Below, in pieces: positions 55,268-64,000 of a stretch of DNA of 64,000 bases. The first letter of the stretch is position 1. Each line of letters begins with the position of its first letter. A model generated the notes under the pieces. The model had not been told where the DNA came from and made no database searches. It saw only the letters and a list, made by a program, of their open reading frames with translations. The position numbers and the translations under genes were made by a program. The DNA is from Gymnorhina tibicen (taxonomy: Eukaryota > Chordata > Aves > Passeriformes > Artamidae). Location: the NCBI GenBank assembly GCA_013399875.1, contig VXAZ01004553.1:930001-994000 (forward strand), written 5' to 3'.

Positions 55268-55335
55268 TATTAGTGTTTATTGATAAGGGGTAGTTTTACT
55301 TTATTAATGTTTATTGATGAGGGGTAGTTTTGCTT
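55268..55335. repeat. 34-bp imperfect tandem duplication
   Basis: Two 34-bp units begin TATTAGTGTTTATTGATAAG and TATTAATGTTTATTGATGAG. They differ at three positions, so the event is older than the one at 41.8 kb. Confidence 0.95.
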
Positions 55336-58300
55336 CATGACTGTGCTGCAAACATGTACAGTTCTGTTTACTCATTAGGTAAGAAAAGCAAATAAAATCC
55401 ATTTACAGTGAAATGATATTTACGAACATACTGCCTGGCAAACTGGGTACTCTGCCTAGCAAAGCACTTTTATCAGTCTCTACTAATTTGGAAGCTCTTC
55501 TTCTAAGTACTCAAATCTGGATTTCCAAAGGAAGTGAGCAGCTGCTACTCCCATTTGCAATTAGTCCTGGATAATCAGAAGCTTTGATTAAATAAAGACT
55601 ACAAATGACTGGTGAATACCAGCTAAATTTTAGAGTATGAATTCCTTTTATAACAAACCATTTACTCTGAACATAAACTCCTCTCCCCATGCTAAAAAAA
55701 AAAGTAAAAAAGCAGTTTTCTAAAATTTGCTTTTTGCCAGTTAAATCAGAACCAGCTGCACTTCACAACCTGCAGAGGAAACAGGAGATGCTACCGAGTT
55801 TCCTAATTAAAATGGAGAAGGCAATCAAAGCAAAACAGATTTGGACCACCATTCTTGAAATAGTTTTTTAATCCTTAGCCTGATTTACAGTTATTATGAA
55901 ATGTTGCACACGCTGGGCAAAGCATGGGTGAGTAACTCTTGTGGGTTATTCACTATTTTTCACAACAGAGCAGCACTATGCTCTGCAAAGCAGGCCAGAA
56001 CAGACCTTCTTCTTGCACAAAAGCTTGTTATAACAACTTTCCTTTCTTTTAGCAACAAACGTTCTAATAAGATGTTCTTTTTATACATATGAAGGCTGCC
56101 AGAGCAGACTGCAATTCCGCTTTGCAGTTTCAGGCAAAATCTCTACTTTGCACACATTCAGCTTTCTAAATTGAAGAATGTTTTAATTGAAGAAATATTT
56201 AACTAATCATTTATAATGTTTATGACTGAAATTTCCAGGTTTAGTACGATCTATACTAACACTAAAATACTTTGTACATTTACTTTTATTTACAGAAGAT
56301 TACTTCAAGGAAAGAAAATATTGACTTCACTAATTTTGCTTTTTCTTTTCATCAGTGTAATGAACACATTCTTTAAGAGAGTCACATATACTACTTTCAT
56401 AAGTGGTTTGTGCTTGTTTCCTGCCTATCCACACAAAATAGATTATCTCCCCAAGGCCTTTGCTAGAGATTTTTATTTTTTTATCATGAGTGAAACATCA
56501 GAATTCTTCTATTTAGGAGCTGACTGGGTTATGAGCATTAGTTTATACTCATCCCAGAAACACACTCATAAGTCTTGCTGCAATGCCATTAGACTAAGAT
56601 GTTCTGATTATGTTTTATTAAAGCAGATGCTACCATCTGCACTGTACAGGAATAAAAACATGATTCACTACATTCAAGAGACACTTGGCAAATATCTTTC
56701 CCTGTCCAAATTAGATTTCTGAAATAAAATTTGGGTTGAAAATAGTGAAAATTGGAAATAAAATTTCTTTTTTTTTTTTTTTTTTAATTGGCAGAGCACA
56801 GAAATAAGAAGGCATCCCCAGCTAAGTCACCTCGGAATGCGGAGACCAACCAGACTTGTTTTCAGAAGAGGATAAATTAAAACAGGAGTTCCCATACAGT
56901 AAGTGCTGGAAATCCAGATTAGAATGCAACAACTTAGATTTATCTTTACTAATTACTTCGGCTGGCACACAATCTGTTGAACTTAAAGAGTATGAAGACT
57001 CAACCAGCAGGTGAATCATTCTGTATGAATATTCATACACATTATGTCACTCTAATGAAAACAACACTCACAGTCAGCATTGGATAAGCAAGACTTGTAA
57101 CACAGGTATCCTTTGGACCTTCTGTTTTCTTGACTTTGAGCATTCAGCCTGATTTCACCCCTCCAAACTAATTCAAGATTTTGTTGAAGGAGGATTACCC
57201 GATCTGTTTTCTCCAAATTCACATCTACTTCAGGAAACCATCACCAATTTGCCACCATTTTCTTGGGTGACATGCCGAAGACTTCCCATACAATCACCAC
57301 TTCACACTTGCAAAGTTTTGGAAGCCAGATCCATTATTTACCATTCAAGGAATGGTAAATAATGACACATGCTATCTGGTCACCATCAGGTTTCTTTCCC
57401 CCTCTAGAAAGTGCTTTGTTTTAACCTGTATTCAATCCTCAACTTTTATCCTCAGTTACTCCAGTTTTAACCTGGAAAATTCAACTAAACAGAGAAACAC
57501 AATATGTTTTATATGTATCACATACACAGAGTTGAGAAAACCACTAATGGCTCCCCATTTGTTTGTTGATGATCTGACAAAGATAAAGCCCTGTCTTAGG
57601 CATTTGAAGACACCACATTTTCCTTTTTGATCAGTATGAAAATATACAGCTCTCTTCCCTCATCAGCTTTCAGTCACAGGTTTTGCAGAAATACTAGTGA
57701 ACCGTGCAATAAAGTCTTGCTTTACAGGTTATCAAATTAGAGTTTAAAATCAAGGTCGTGCTTATAGTCCTCTAAACCACTACATTGGAACTTGGCAAAT
57801 GCACATTATAAACACAAATTGACCTAGACTGGCAACAGTGCCATCAGGATTTACTTTTTAGGTTCATTTCAGAAAGAAATTATCTTTTTAATTTAACTGC
57901 TTTGTTCTCTGCATCAATGAATTGCCAGATAAGAGCAAAGTGCTATTGGGAAATGGCTTTATAGCAAATAAACACATGGAGATGGAAACAAAAGAGGTAA
58001 CTAATGTTACAAGGTCAGAGACTTGAAATAAAAAGATCATGCTAAAACATAGGCAGAGGCATCTAACTACAAAAAAAGAAGCACCTTTATTTTGTTGCTT
58101 AATGTGAATCTGTGTAAAAGAAGAACTAACATACTGTAAATGTCTGAAAGGAAGAAATTCAACCTGCCACAGGTTATCAAAGACAACACCTCGGAGCTGG
58201 TGCTTAGACAAAGTTAAAGAACAGATTTAGCAAAGGTGGGACTCTCCGTTTCCTCAGCTGCAAAGTAACAGGTGAGTTGAGAGCACTGAGCAGACAAATG

Positions 58301-61005
58301 CAAACTGGGGAGAACTTAAAGAACTTAAAATAATTCACTGGTCAAACTTTCCAATTTTTGGGGCATTGACTGAGGCAAAAAGTTATTTCATACATATCTA
58401 CAGAACCCTGGTAACTGATCAAGTGTCCCTCCAGAGACAGCCACTGCTGCTAAACCCTGCTCAGTAGCTTATGAGATGTTCAAGGTTACACCTAAAGAGG
58501 TTGAAATGATCTCTGGGGATGAGATGGCAAACACAAGTGATAAACATCTCCAGAGACTTGAATGATGGAACTTCACTGATAGAAAAGTGACTTCTGACTG
58601 TTCTAATCTACTGCACTAAACAATGTCATGTTCTGCTGCTATTTCTACACTGTTGGGTGTTTCTGAAAAACACAGAAAAGCCTTTATTTATACAGCACAT
58701 TCAATGATTTTGCACCTGTACTGAGTGATCATTATCATAAAACACATTTTCTTATTCATCGTTCTCTGCTTTGATAAACCAAATCATCACATTATAGACT
58801 TCTAAAGCAAGGAGGAGGTTTCATCCTATTCCTGTGAATGTGTTTTTGGGTGGAAGGAAGCAGGAGGAAGGTGGATTTTTTGCTAATAAGCAGAGCCCCA
58901 TTGAGGCCCTGCTTTACCTGTATGAGCACAGTCCTTTGCTAATCTTACCAGGTCAAGGCTATCTGAGCTCAAACAAATCCTTAGCTGTAGGGAAAATGAA
59001 CTTAGTTTCTGGTCTGCCTCAGAGTAGCCTAATAAGGGTGAAAGCAGTGTCTAGGGACAAGTGCCTTGTAGGGTTTTGTGGGAGTTTGTTTGTTTGTTTT
59101 GAGGAGAGAGACCAGAAAGGGGCAAACAGGAAACAAGTTAGGTAAGTGAGGGCTGGAAGCAGAGTTGCACATGGAATAACAAAGAGGCGTCTCACTGTGT
59201 CTTATTCTGTTTCATTTTCCCTTCTTTTGCACCCATAAGACGTTCTCCCTCTGCCTTTCCTGCCTGTTTCCTGACACTACCAAAGTGTTTGGGGAAGGTG
59301 ATTATTAAGATCTCCACTCTACTCTTGTCCGTCTGTTCTCTTCCCATCCTCTATTCAAACACTCTCTACCACGCTGAGTCACATTACACCGCCTCAGAGC
59401 CTGCATGGGCTGTCTGGAGGAACCAAGAGGCTCGGAGTAACAACCATGGCAGGAAACTGGGAGAATGGATTCAAGAACCCGGAAAGCACTTCTGTGGTCT
59501 GTGCCTACACCAAAACATTCTCCCTTTGTTTGCACACACCCACCCACCCTGATCACTTTTCCACACTGCTGGTACCACGCGAAGAAAGATGAAGTGAGAT
59601 CAGATACAGGAGGAGTGAGGGGAAGATAGCTCATATTATCTCATCTTTACCTATTCCTTCCCTACCTCCCTTCCTGTCTTCCGTGCTTATCTTCATGTGG
59701 ATAGGGCTGCTGGAGTGAAATCGGGATGGTAGCAGCAGCGCCCTCTGCCACCATCCCTCTAATTCCTCTGCTTCCTGGGATGGGAGATGAGAGCAGCCAG
59801 AGAACGCGGGACAAGGGAATAATGCTCCCAGCCCAATTCTTACCGTGTTTCAGTCACACAGATCAGCCTGTTTCATCCCCCTCCCTTTAATTTGGGGTTT
59901 CTATAGGGCAGAGTCCCAGATGTGAGATAGATAAGCTGCTATATGTTTTGCCAAGACACTTGATTACTACCTGGCTTAGGTAAATAAAGCATTTAAGTTT
60001 TCAAAAGTGATGCTAACGTTCGTTCAAAAGAGCTACAGGCAAGTCACGTGTCTCTACAACAGATACAAACTTCAGCAGTCAGTGGTGAGACTAGTCTTGA
60101 GCTGTCCCTCAGCTTAAGTCTTGTTACTGGGGACTTGAAATTATTTTATAAATTATGAATTACACTGTTATTATTTTTACTTTTTTTTTTTTTCCCCTCA
60201 TGTTCTGGTACCAAGCTGTACCTGTCCTCAAGACAAAGGTAAGGTTCTTTTGAGTTCTCCCTCTGCTTTAACTTACACTGGGTTTCCTGCAGGCTCAAGA
60301 GGCCTTACAATTTTTCTCGAGCAAGTGGATGGCAAACCCACATCATTTAAAGAACAACAACCCATATTTGCTTATGTTTGTCCCAACTTGACCTTTCACT
60401 TTCCTGGTATACCGAGTTCTATTCCAAGTACTTCTCCATTAGAAAGTTGGAGAGAAGCATAAAGATTCATTGGTTTTGAACAAGTTCATACAGCAGATGC
60501 AAGTAAAAATCAGGAACACAGGCAAATTCAATAAACAAACATGAAAATCTGGAATTCTGCTTTCTTTGCTCTCCCACCCGGCTCTTTCCACATTTCCATA
60601 CAAGTTTCAGAATGAAGTCCCTCATGCACTTGTTCACACATTCCTCTTTAAAAAAAAAAGAAAGAAACAACCTCAGAAAAGTGCCCTTCAGTGATTCCCC
60701 TGCGCCAAAACCTTAAAAATTAAAAATCTGAAATTGCAAACCACCGTTTTGGCAGTGGAAATACAAAGTGTGGTACACGCAAATCTTCAAAAGCACACGT
60801 TGCACTGCACCTATGCACAGTCAAATTGATACTTAGCATCTTACCCTGCCCCACGCAGAGCTGAGCAAACGATGATACACGACGGAGAGTGTTCCCTTAT
60901 CCTTCTTGCAAATGTTAGGGGGAGGTATTTTTATCGCAGCAGCACGATACCGTGAGTGCTGCCCGATGGGGCTAGAGATCACTTGACATCCCCTCATACT
61001 CTTAC

Positions 61006-61117
61006 CTCCCTTATCTCTGTACTGCTCAAACAGCCAGTTTCATCTTCCAGCTGCCATCCCCCGAACATCCTTTAAACAATCTTAATTTCCCCTTCCCCCC
61101 CCTCCTCCTCCTCCTCT
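61006..61117 (-). other. PPFIBP2: Candidate non-coding first exon of PPFIBP2
   Basis: The minus strand reads from a TATA box at 61146-61137 through a GGA-rich leader to a near-perfect donor GGGAG|GTAAGAGT at 61006/61005. No other transcript is visible that would use this donor, and the PPFIBP2 start-codon exon needs an upstream leader exon on the same strand. The proposed start about 25-30 bases after the TATA box is inference. The leader contains a 5-codon ORF (61043-61026). Other donor-like sites on this strand lie near 60848 (GCAGG|GTAAGATG), 61337 (GGAAG|GTAAAT) and 61660 (CCCGG|GTGAGC), so alternative first exons are possible. Confidence 0.45.
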
Positions 61118-61118
61118 G
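61091..61118. repeat. CCT-rich tract (GGA on minus strand)
   Basis: A C-run followed by four to five CTC/CCT triplets lies between the TATA box and the splice donor. In the predicted transcript this would be a purine-rich GGA tract in the 5' leader. It could also form a G-quadruplex-like or triplex-prone structure, which is inference only. Confidence 0.8.
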
Positions 61119-61136
61119 TGACGCCCCACATACCTC

Positions 61137-61146
61137 TTTTTTTATA
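61137..61146 (-). promoter_or_regulatory. TATA box candidate for PPFIBP2
   Basis: The minus strand reads CTATAAAAAAAG here, a good TATA match. It is immediately downstream of a CpG-rich block and about 130 bases before a consensus splice donor in the same direction. A TATA box beside a CpG island is less common than a dispersed CpG promoter, so it may only mark one of several start sites. Confidence 0.45.
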
Positions 61147-61475
61147 GTTTGATCCCAGCCCCTGGGGAGGGGAGGAAGGGGGGCTCCCACTTTAGAGAGC
61201 TCGGCTTGCAGCTGGGTGTCATTACTGACAGCGCTTGCTGAACCCACTGCCCTACGCCACTGAAGCGCTTTATTTACTGACCTGCCAGCCGAACTCAAGT
61301 TTCGGAGCTTTGCTCCCTGCGAGAATAAATATTTACCTTCCAGGAGCCGCGTCTGTTTAAAAGCCCTGCTCCCGGCGGGGGCGAGCGGGGAGAAGCAACA
61401 GGAGCTGCTGCAGCCGCAGCGCCGGGAGGGGCCCCGCTCAAACACCCGGACCCGCCGAGCCCGCGCCCCGCTGAC

Positions 61476-61553
61476 CTGATCCTGATCCTGATCCTGATCC
61501 TCCTCCTGATCCTGATCCTGATCCTGATCCTGATCCTCCTCCTCCTGATCCTG
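61476..61553. repeat. (CTGATC)n hexanucleotide array
   Basis: About nine copies of a CTGATC / TGATCC hexamer are interrupted twice by TCCTCC units. The array lies inside the CpG island. On the minus strand it would read as alternating Asp-Gln with Glu insertions, and on the plus strand as stop-containing or Pro/Asp-type repeats depending on frame. A short array like this is expected to vary in copy number. Confidence 0.9.
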
Positions 61554-61696
61554 CCCGGCGGTGCCTGCGGAGCGCCGGGGAGCGGGGACAGCCGGGATTC
61601 CCGGGAGAGCCGGGACCGTCGGGACCACGCTCCGCCGCCTCCCGCGCCGAGGGCTCACCCGGGAGCGGCTGCGACCGGACCCTCCCGCGCAGCCCG

Positions 61697-61729
61697 ACCC
61701 TGATCCCGATCCCGATCCTGATCCCAGCC
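61697..61729. repeat. Second TGATCC/CGATCC hexamer array
   Basis: Four to five imperfect hexamers alternate TGATCC and CGATCC about 145 bases from the main array in the same CpG island. The shared unit suggests local duplication or a common slippage origin, with C/T changes at the CpG position. Confidence 0.8.
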
Positions 61730-61899
61730 CTGGCCCGACCCCGGCTCGGCCGCGCTCGGGGCCGCCCCCAAGTGACGGCGCCCGGCGCTCCGGCCCCCCC
61801 GCGGGGGCAGGTGCTCCAGGGAATTCCTGCGCCCAGGGAAGGCTCTGGGCAGCATTTCCCCCCTCGTTATTGCTGCGAGTAGAGCTGCAGATCAAAAGT

Positions 61900-64000
61900 T
61901 GTTTTAAGAAGTGTTACCACGCGCGTTTTTTGGTGCGTATTCCTACATCGCAGAGGTTTTCCAGGTTAACACAGGCATCACATTATTGACTGAGAAAAAC
62001 ACTAAGTACTCCAAAGATTTAAAAATCAGATATTTCTACACCTAAAGCAAGTCTTACCTACTTTAATTCTACTAGTAAAATAACAGCATAGGACGTTTAT
62101 ATTGTTATAACTATTTCATAGCACTCCCCTGTTGACTACTGCTTAAAAATCAGCCTCTAATGCTCTGTTTATGACTGCAAAAGTCCCTAGTGCAGGAGGA
62201 CTCCAAGTACACAAACGTTAAACAAAAACACACTCGTGAAGCTTAGGTTTTTCCTTTTGTTTCCGGAGATTCCAGGATCACTCGCAGAAATATGAAGAGT
62301 GCTGCGGGATTTGGTGGTTGGGAGTTCGCTGGTCACTTGGGCTGCCTGGCTGAGCAGAAATCTGATAAAGGGTTTCTGTTGACCAAACGGGTCACCTGTG
62401 CTGTACTGGCACAGCTCTTTCACAGCAGCGCTGAGTGCTTCTGATGAGGTCAGTTTTCTGTGGGGCTGGCTAAACAAAAGTAACTACTTAGCAGAAAGCG
62501 AGATAAAGAGATTCCAGACACATATACAATGTAATTAACACACACTTTTCACTCTTTGTAGAGTGGTTGCATTTCAACCACCACAGTTTGCTGTCTTCCT
62601 TCTCTGATGGTGATGTCTTTCACCTAAAGAGTTTAAGCATGTCTAATATATATGTTGTTTTAATGTAATTTTGTTACTTCTCCTCAGTTTTGGAACCTCT
62701 TTTTGCCTAGAGTAAGCTTCCAGTGTACTTGGGCTATCAAAACTTGTTCCCTGTTACCAGCTGAGCCACTCTCTGACCTTGGGAACAATTATATATTATT
62801 TCAGTTTTGCTTTTAAATTACACATAACACCACGGCTATGAATCACATACCAGATATTCCAGATAAAGAGTTGGACCTCACGTACAGAGCAGACATGCCC
62901 AAGGTGGCAGAGGGAGAAAACGGGAAGTGAAGTAGAACGCCTTTGAAACATCTCTGAACACGCTAAAGAATAATCTAAACTGGCAAGAATCCATTGGCTG
63001 CGTATTAATTTGGCTTTTTGAATGTTTCTTGTCCTTTCTCTCAGCTTTGAGGTAGTTCTCTTAATTAGGTCACGTAGAGGAGTGGTGAAAATGACAGTGG
63101 TTGATAACATTTTCATCTTTCATAATACTGATACCAAAAGTTATTGTGCAGCACTGCTTGTTGAGTATCGTTAAAACCATTTGGGAATGAGTCAGTGGAA
63201 TTTAGAGCAATTTGGGCAAAGCTGGGACTCTTTTCAACACTTAGTTGAAAACAGCCCTCCATTTTCCCAACGCACTGGAGGTCTAGGACAGGGGTCTGGG
63301 CAACTTTCTACATGATGGAAGCAACACTGGGACCTCATTTCCTCCCTTATGGCTGGGTAAGGTTGTTAGCTCCTGTCTTGTTTATTCCTGACCTGGAATT
63401 GCCAAGCCCCTGCTGGTACATGCTGTTCTCCAGTGTCAGGAAGGCGAGCATGGCCTTGCCCCAGTGCTGTGCAGGGGAAGGGCCTGGAATGGAGAGGCTC
63501 TGCAATTACTGCCACTCCCTTGGGAAGCGCAGGCAGGAGTGGAAGGAGGCTGAGCACAGAGCACAAACCCCTGTCTGTCCACGGGTCGTGATTTTACAGC
63601 CCTGTTTCTTTACTGTTTGACATGATATTACTGCACCACCAGAAGGCAGGGAGAATCCTAATTCTGGGCTCCCTTTAGCTTGTTGGTCCTGTCTATCCTG
63701 TTTAATATCATTGTAATAAGTGAGTTAATTCTGCACCTCTCTCAGTGTAGCGGGTTCCAGGAGCACTCCCTCAGCTGTCCTGGCCTCCTGGCTAATTACC
63801 ATTCCAGAAGTGCCCCCTTCAATGAGAGTGGTTTGTGTCTTTGCTGCAGTGGTGCAGACCCATGACTGTCACAAAGCTGGCATTGTGTTAAGCCTTTGGC
63901 TCTCTTATGTAACAATGGAGTTTATTCAGGGAGAGCAGAATCATCCTTCTCAGAGAAGACCCATGAGAAAAACAAGTTAGGAGCCCCAAAGCGGAGCACT
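61900..64000. other. Flank upstream of PPFIBP2, no recognised gene
   Basis: Beyond the CpG island the sequence returns to ordinary composition. The open frames at 62187-62477 (minus) and 63312-63620 (plus) are not recognised. I see no repeat family, RNA gene or exon of a neighbouring gene that I can name. Confidence 0.6.

Larger units (their letters stand above)
43753..61005 (-). other. 5'UTR intron or upstream region of PPFIBP2
   Basis: The acceptor at 43754-43753 shows that an intron lies immediately to the right. If the candidate first exon at 61.0 kb is correct, this whole 17.2-kb stretch is that intron. It carries two plus-strand CR1 tails (48.1 and 50.4 kb), a 34-bp tandem duplication (55.27 kb), a 16-bp duplication (47.81 kb) and a CpG-bearing block at 52.0 kb. 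Additional non-coding exons may be hidden here; sequence alone cannot show them. Confidence 0.6.
1..61117 (-). other. PPFIBP2: PPFIBP2 (liprin-beta-2) transcription unit, 5' part
   Basis: Four minus-strand exons with GT-AG boundaries and compatible phases splice into one reading frame that matches the N-terminus of liprin-beta-2. Motifs such as LEMLEDPQEKEALRNQIPG, NETYQERLARLEGDKESL and LTDQVEAQGEKIRDLE are diagnostic of liprin-beta. SDASHMLEAALEQMD and CLEGHQLKLNATEEMLQQ fit beta-2 better than beta-1 (PPFIBP1), which has an FCLEEHREKLNA-type version. Liprin-betas are cytoplasmic scaffold proteins that bind liprin-alphas, with an N-terminal coiled coil and three C-terminal SAM domains. Mammalian beta-2 is roughly 870-880 residues (from memory), so under one fifth of the coding sequence is here. 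The right end is set by a candidate TATA box and leader and is uncertain; the left end is cut by the window. Confidence 0.9.
61340..61830. promoter_or_regulatory. CpG island, probable promoter region
   Basis: This block is strikingly GC-rich with dense CpG dinucleotides, unlike the AT-rich DNA on both sides. It contains GGGGCGGG/CCGCCC-like and GGGAGGGG-like stretches that fit Sp/KLF factors. It lies just upstream, in the minus-strand sense, of the TATA box and candidate first exon. Long open frames run through it on both strands, but they are expected where stop codons are rare. They encode low-complexity Gly/Pro/Arg and Asp-Gln or Pro-Asp repeats, so I do not call them genes. Confidence 0.75.

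Noticed and set aside
56216..56722. 168-codon plus-strand open frame
   Set aside because: At this base composition one such frame in a window of this size is not very surprising. The product is a random-looking mix of hydrophobic and Ser/Thr residues, no family is recognisable, and no splice signals or promoter accompany it.
61561..61989. 142-codon plus-strand open frame with Pro-Asp repeats
   Set aside because: It lies in the CpG island, where stops are rare. The PDPDPD run is only the hexamer array read in one frame, and the opposite strand is equally open.
63312..63620. 102-codon plus-strand open frame in the upstream flank
   Set aside because: Composition is plausible for protein but no family is recognised, and the minus strand is open over the same bases. 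No splice or promoter evidence was seen.
1..64000. tRNA, rRNA, CRISPR arrays, operons, bacterial-type terminators
   Set aside because: Nothing in the sequence supports any of these; the window is vertebrate intronic and flanking DNA.

Overview
The window is vertebrate, almost certainly avian, nuclear DNA. It is AT-rich, intron-dominated sequence with no bacterial-type gene packing. It carries CR1 (chicken repeat 1) LINE tails and short GT-AG exons spread over tens of kilobases.

The one gene I can support is the 5' part of PPFIBP2 (liprin-beta-2), read on the minus strand from right to left. Four coding exons join in frame: 43752-43655 (start codon), 30777-30563, 10079-9990 and 6150-6037. Together they give the first 162 residues, or 161 from the second ATG. 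These cover the liprin-beta N-terminal region and the beginning of the coiled coil. The rest of the gene, including the remaining coiled coil and the three SAM domains known in the family, must lie to the left of position 1.

The likely transcription start is the CpG-rich block near 61.1-61.9 kb. There a TATA box on the minus strand is followed by a short leader and a consensus splice donor (61006/61005), so a non-coding first exon would be spliced about 17 kb to the start-codon exon. This is inference from signals, not proof.

Layout from left to right: 1-6036 intron 4 (partial); 6037-6150 coding exon 4; 6151-9989 intron 3; 9990-10079 coding exon 3; 10080-30562 intron 2, with a possible solo LTR (12122-12490) next to a degenerate CR1 (about 12785-13900); 30563-30777 coding exon 2; 30778-43654 intron 1; 43655-43752 start-codon exon; 43753-61005 5'UTR intron or upstream region with two CR1 tails (about 48.1-48.5 and 50.4-50.8 kb); 61.0-61.9 kb candidate promoter and CpG island with TGATCC-type arrays; 61.9-64.0 kb upstream flank with no recognised gene.

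I found no convincing new biological system. The points most worth checking are the promoter with its leader ORF and hexamer array, the tandem splice acceptor of coding exon 3, the possible LTR, two conserved-looking non-coding blocks (52.0 and 39.9 kb), and an unrecognised minus-strand ORF at 62.2-62.5 kb.
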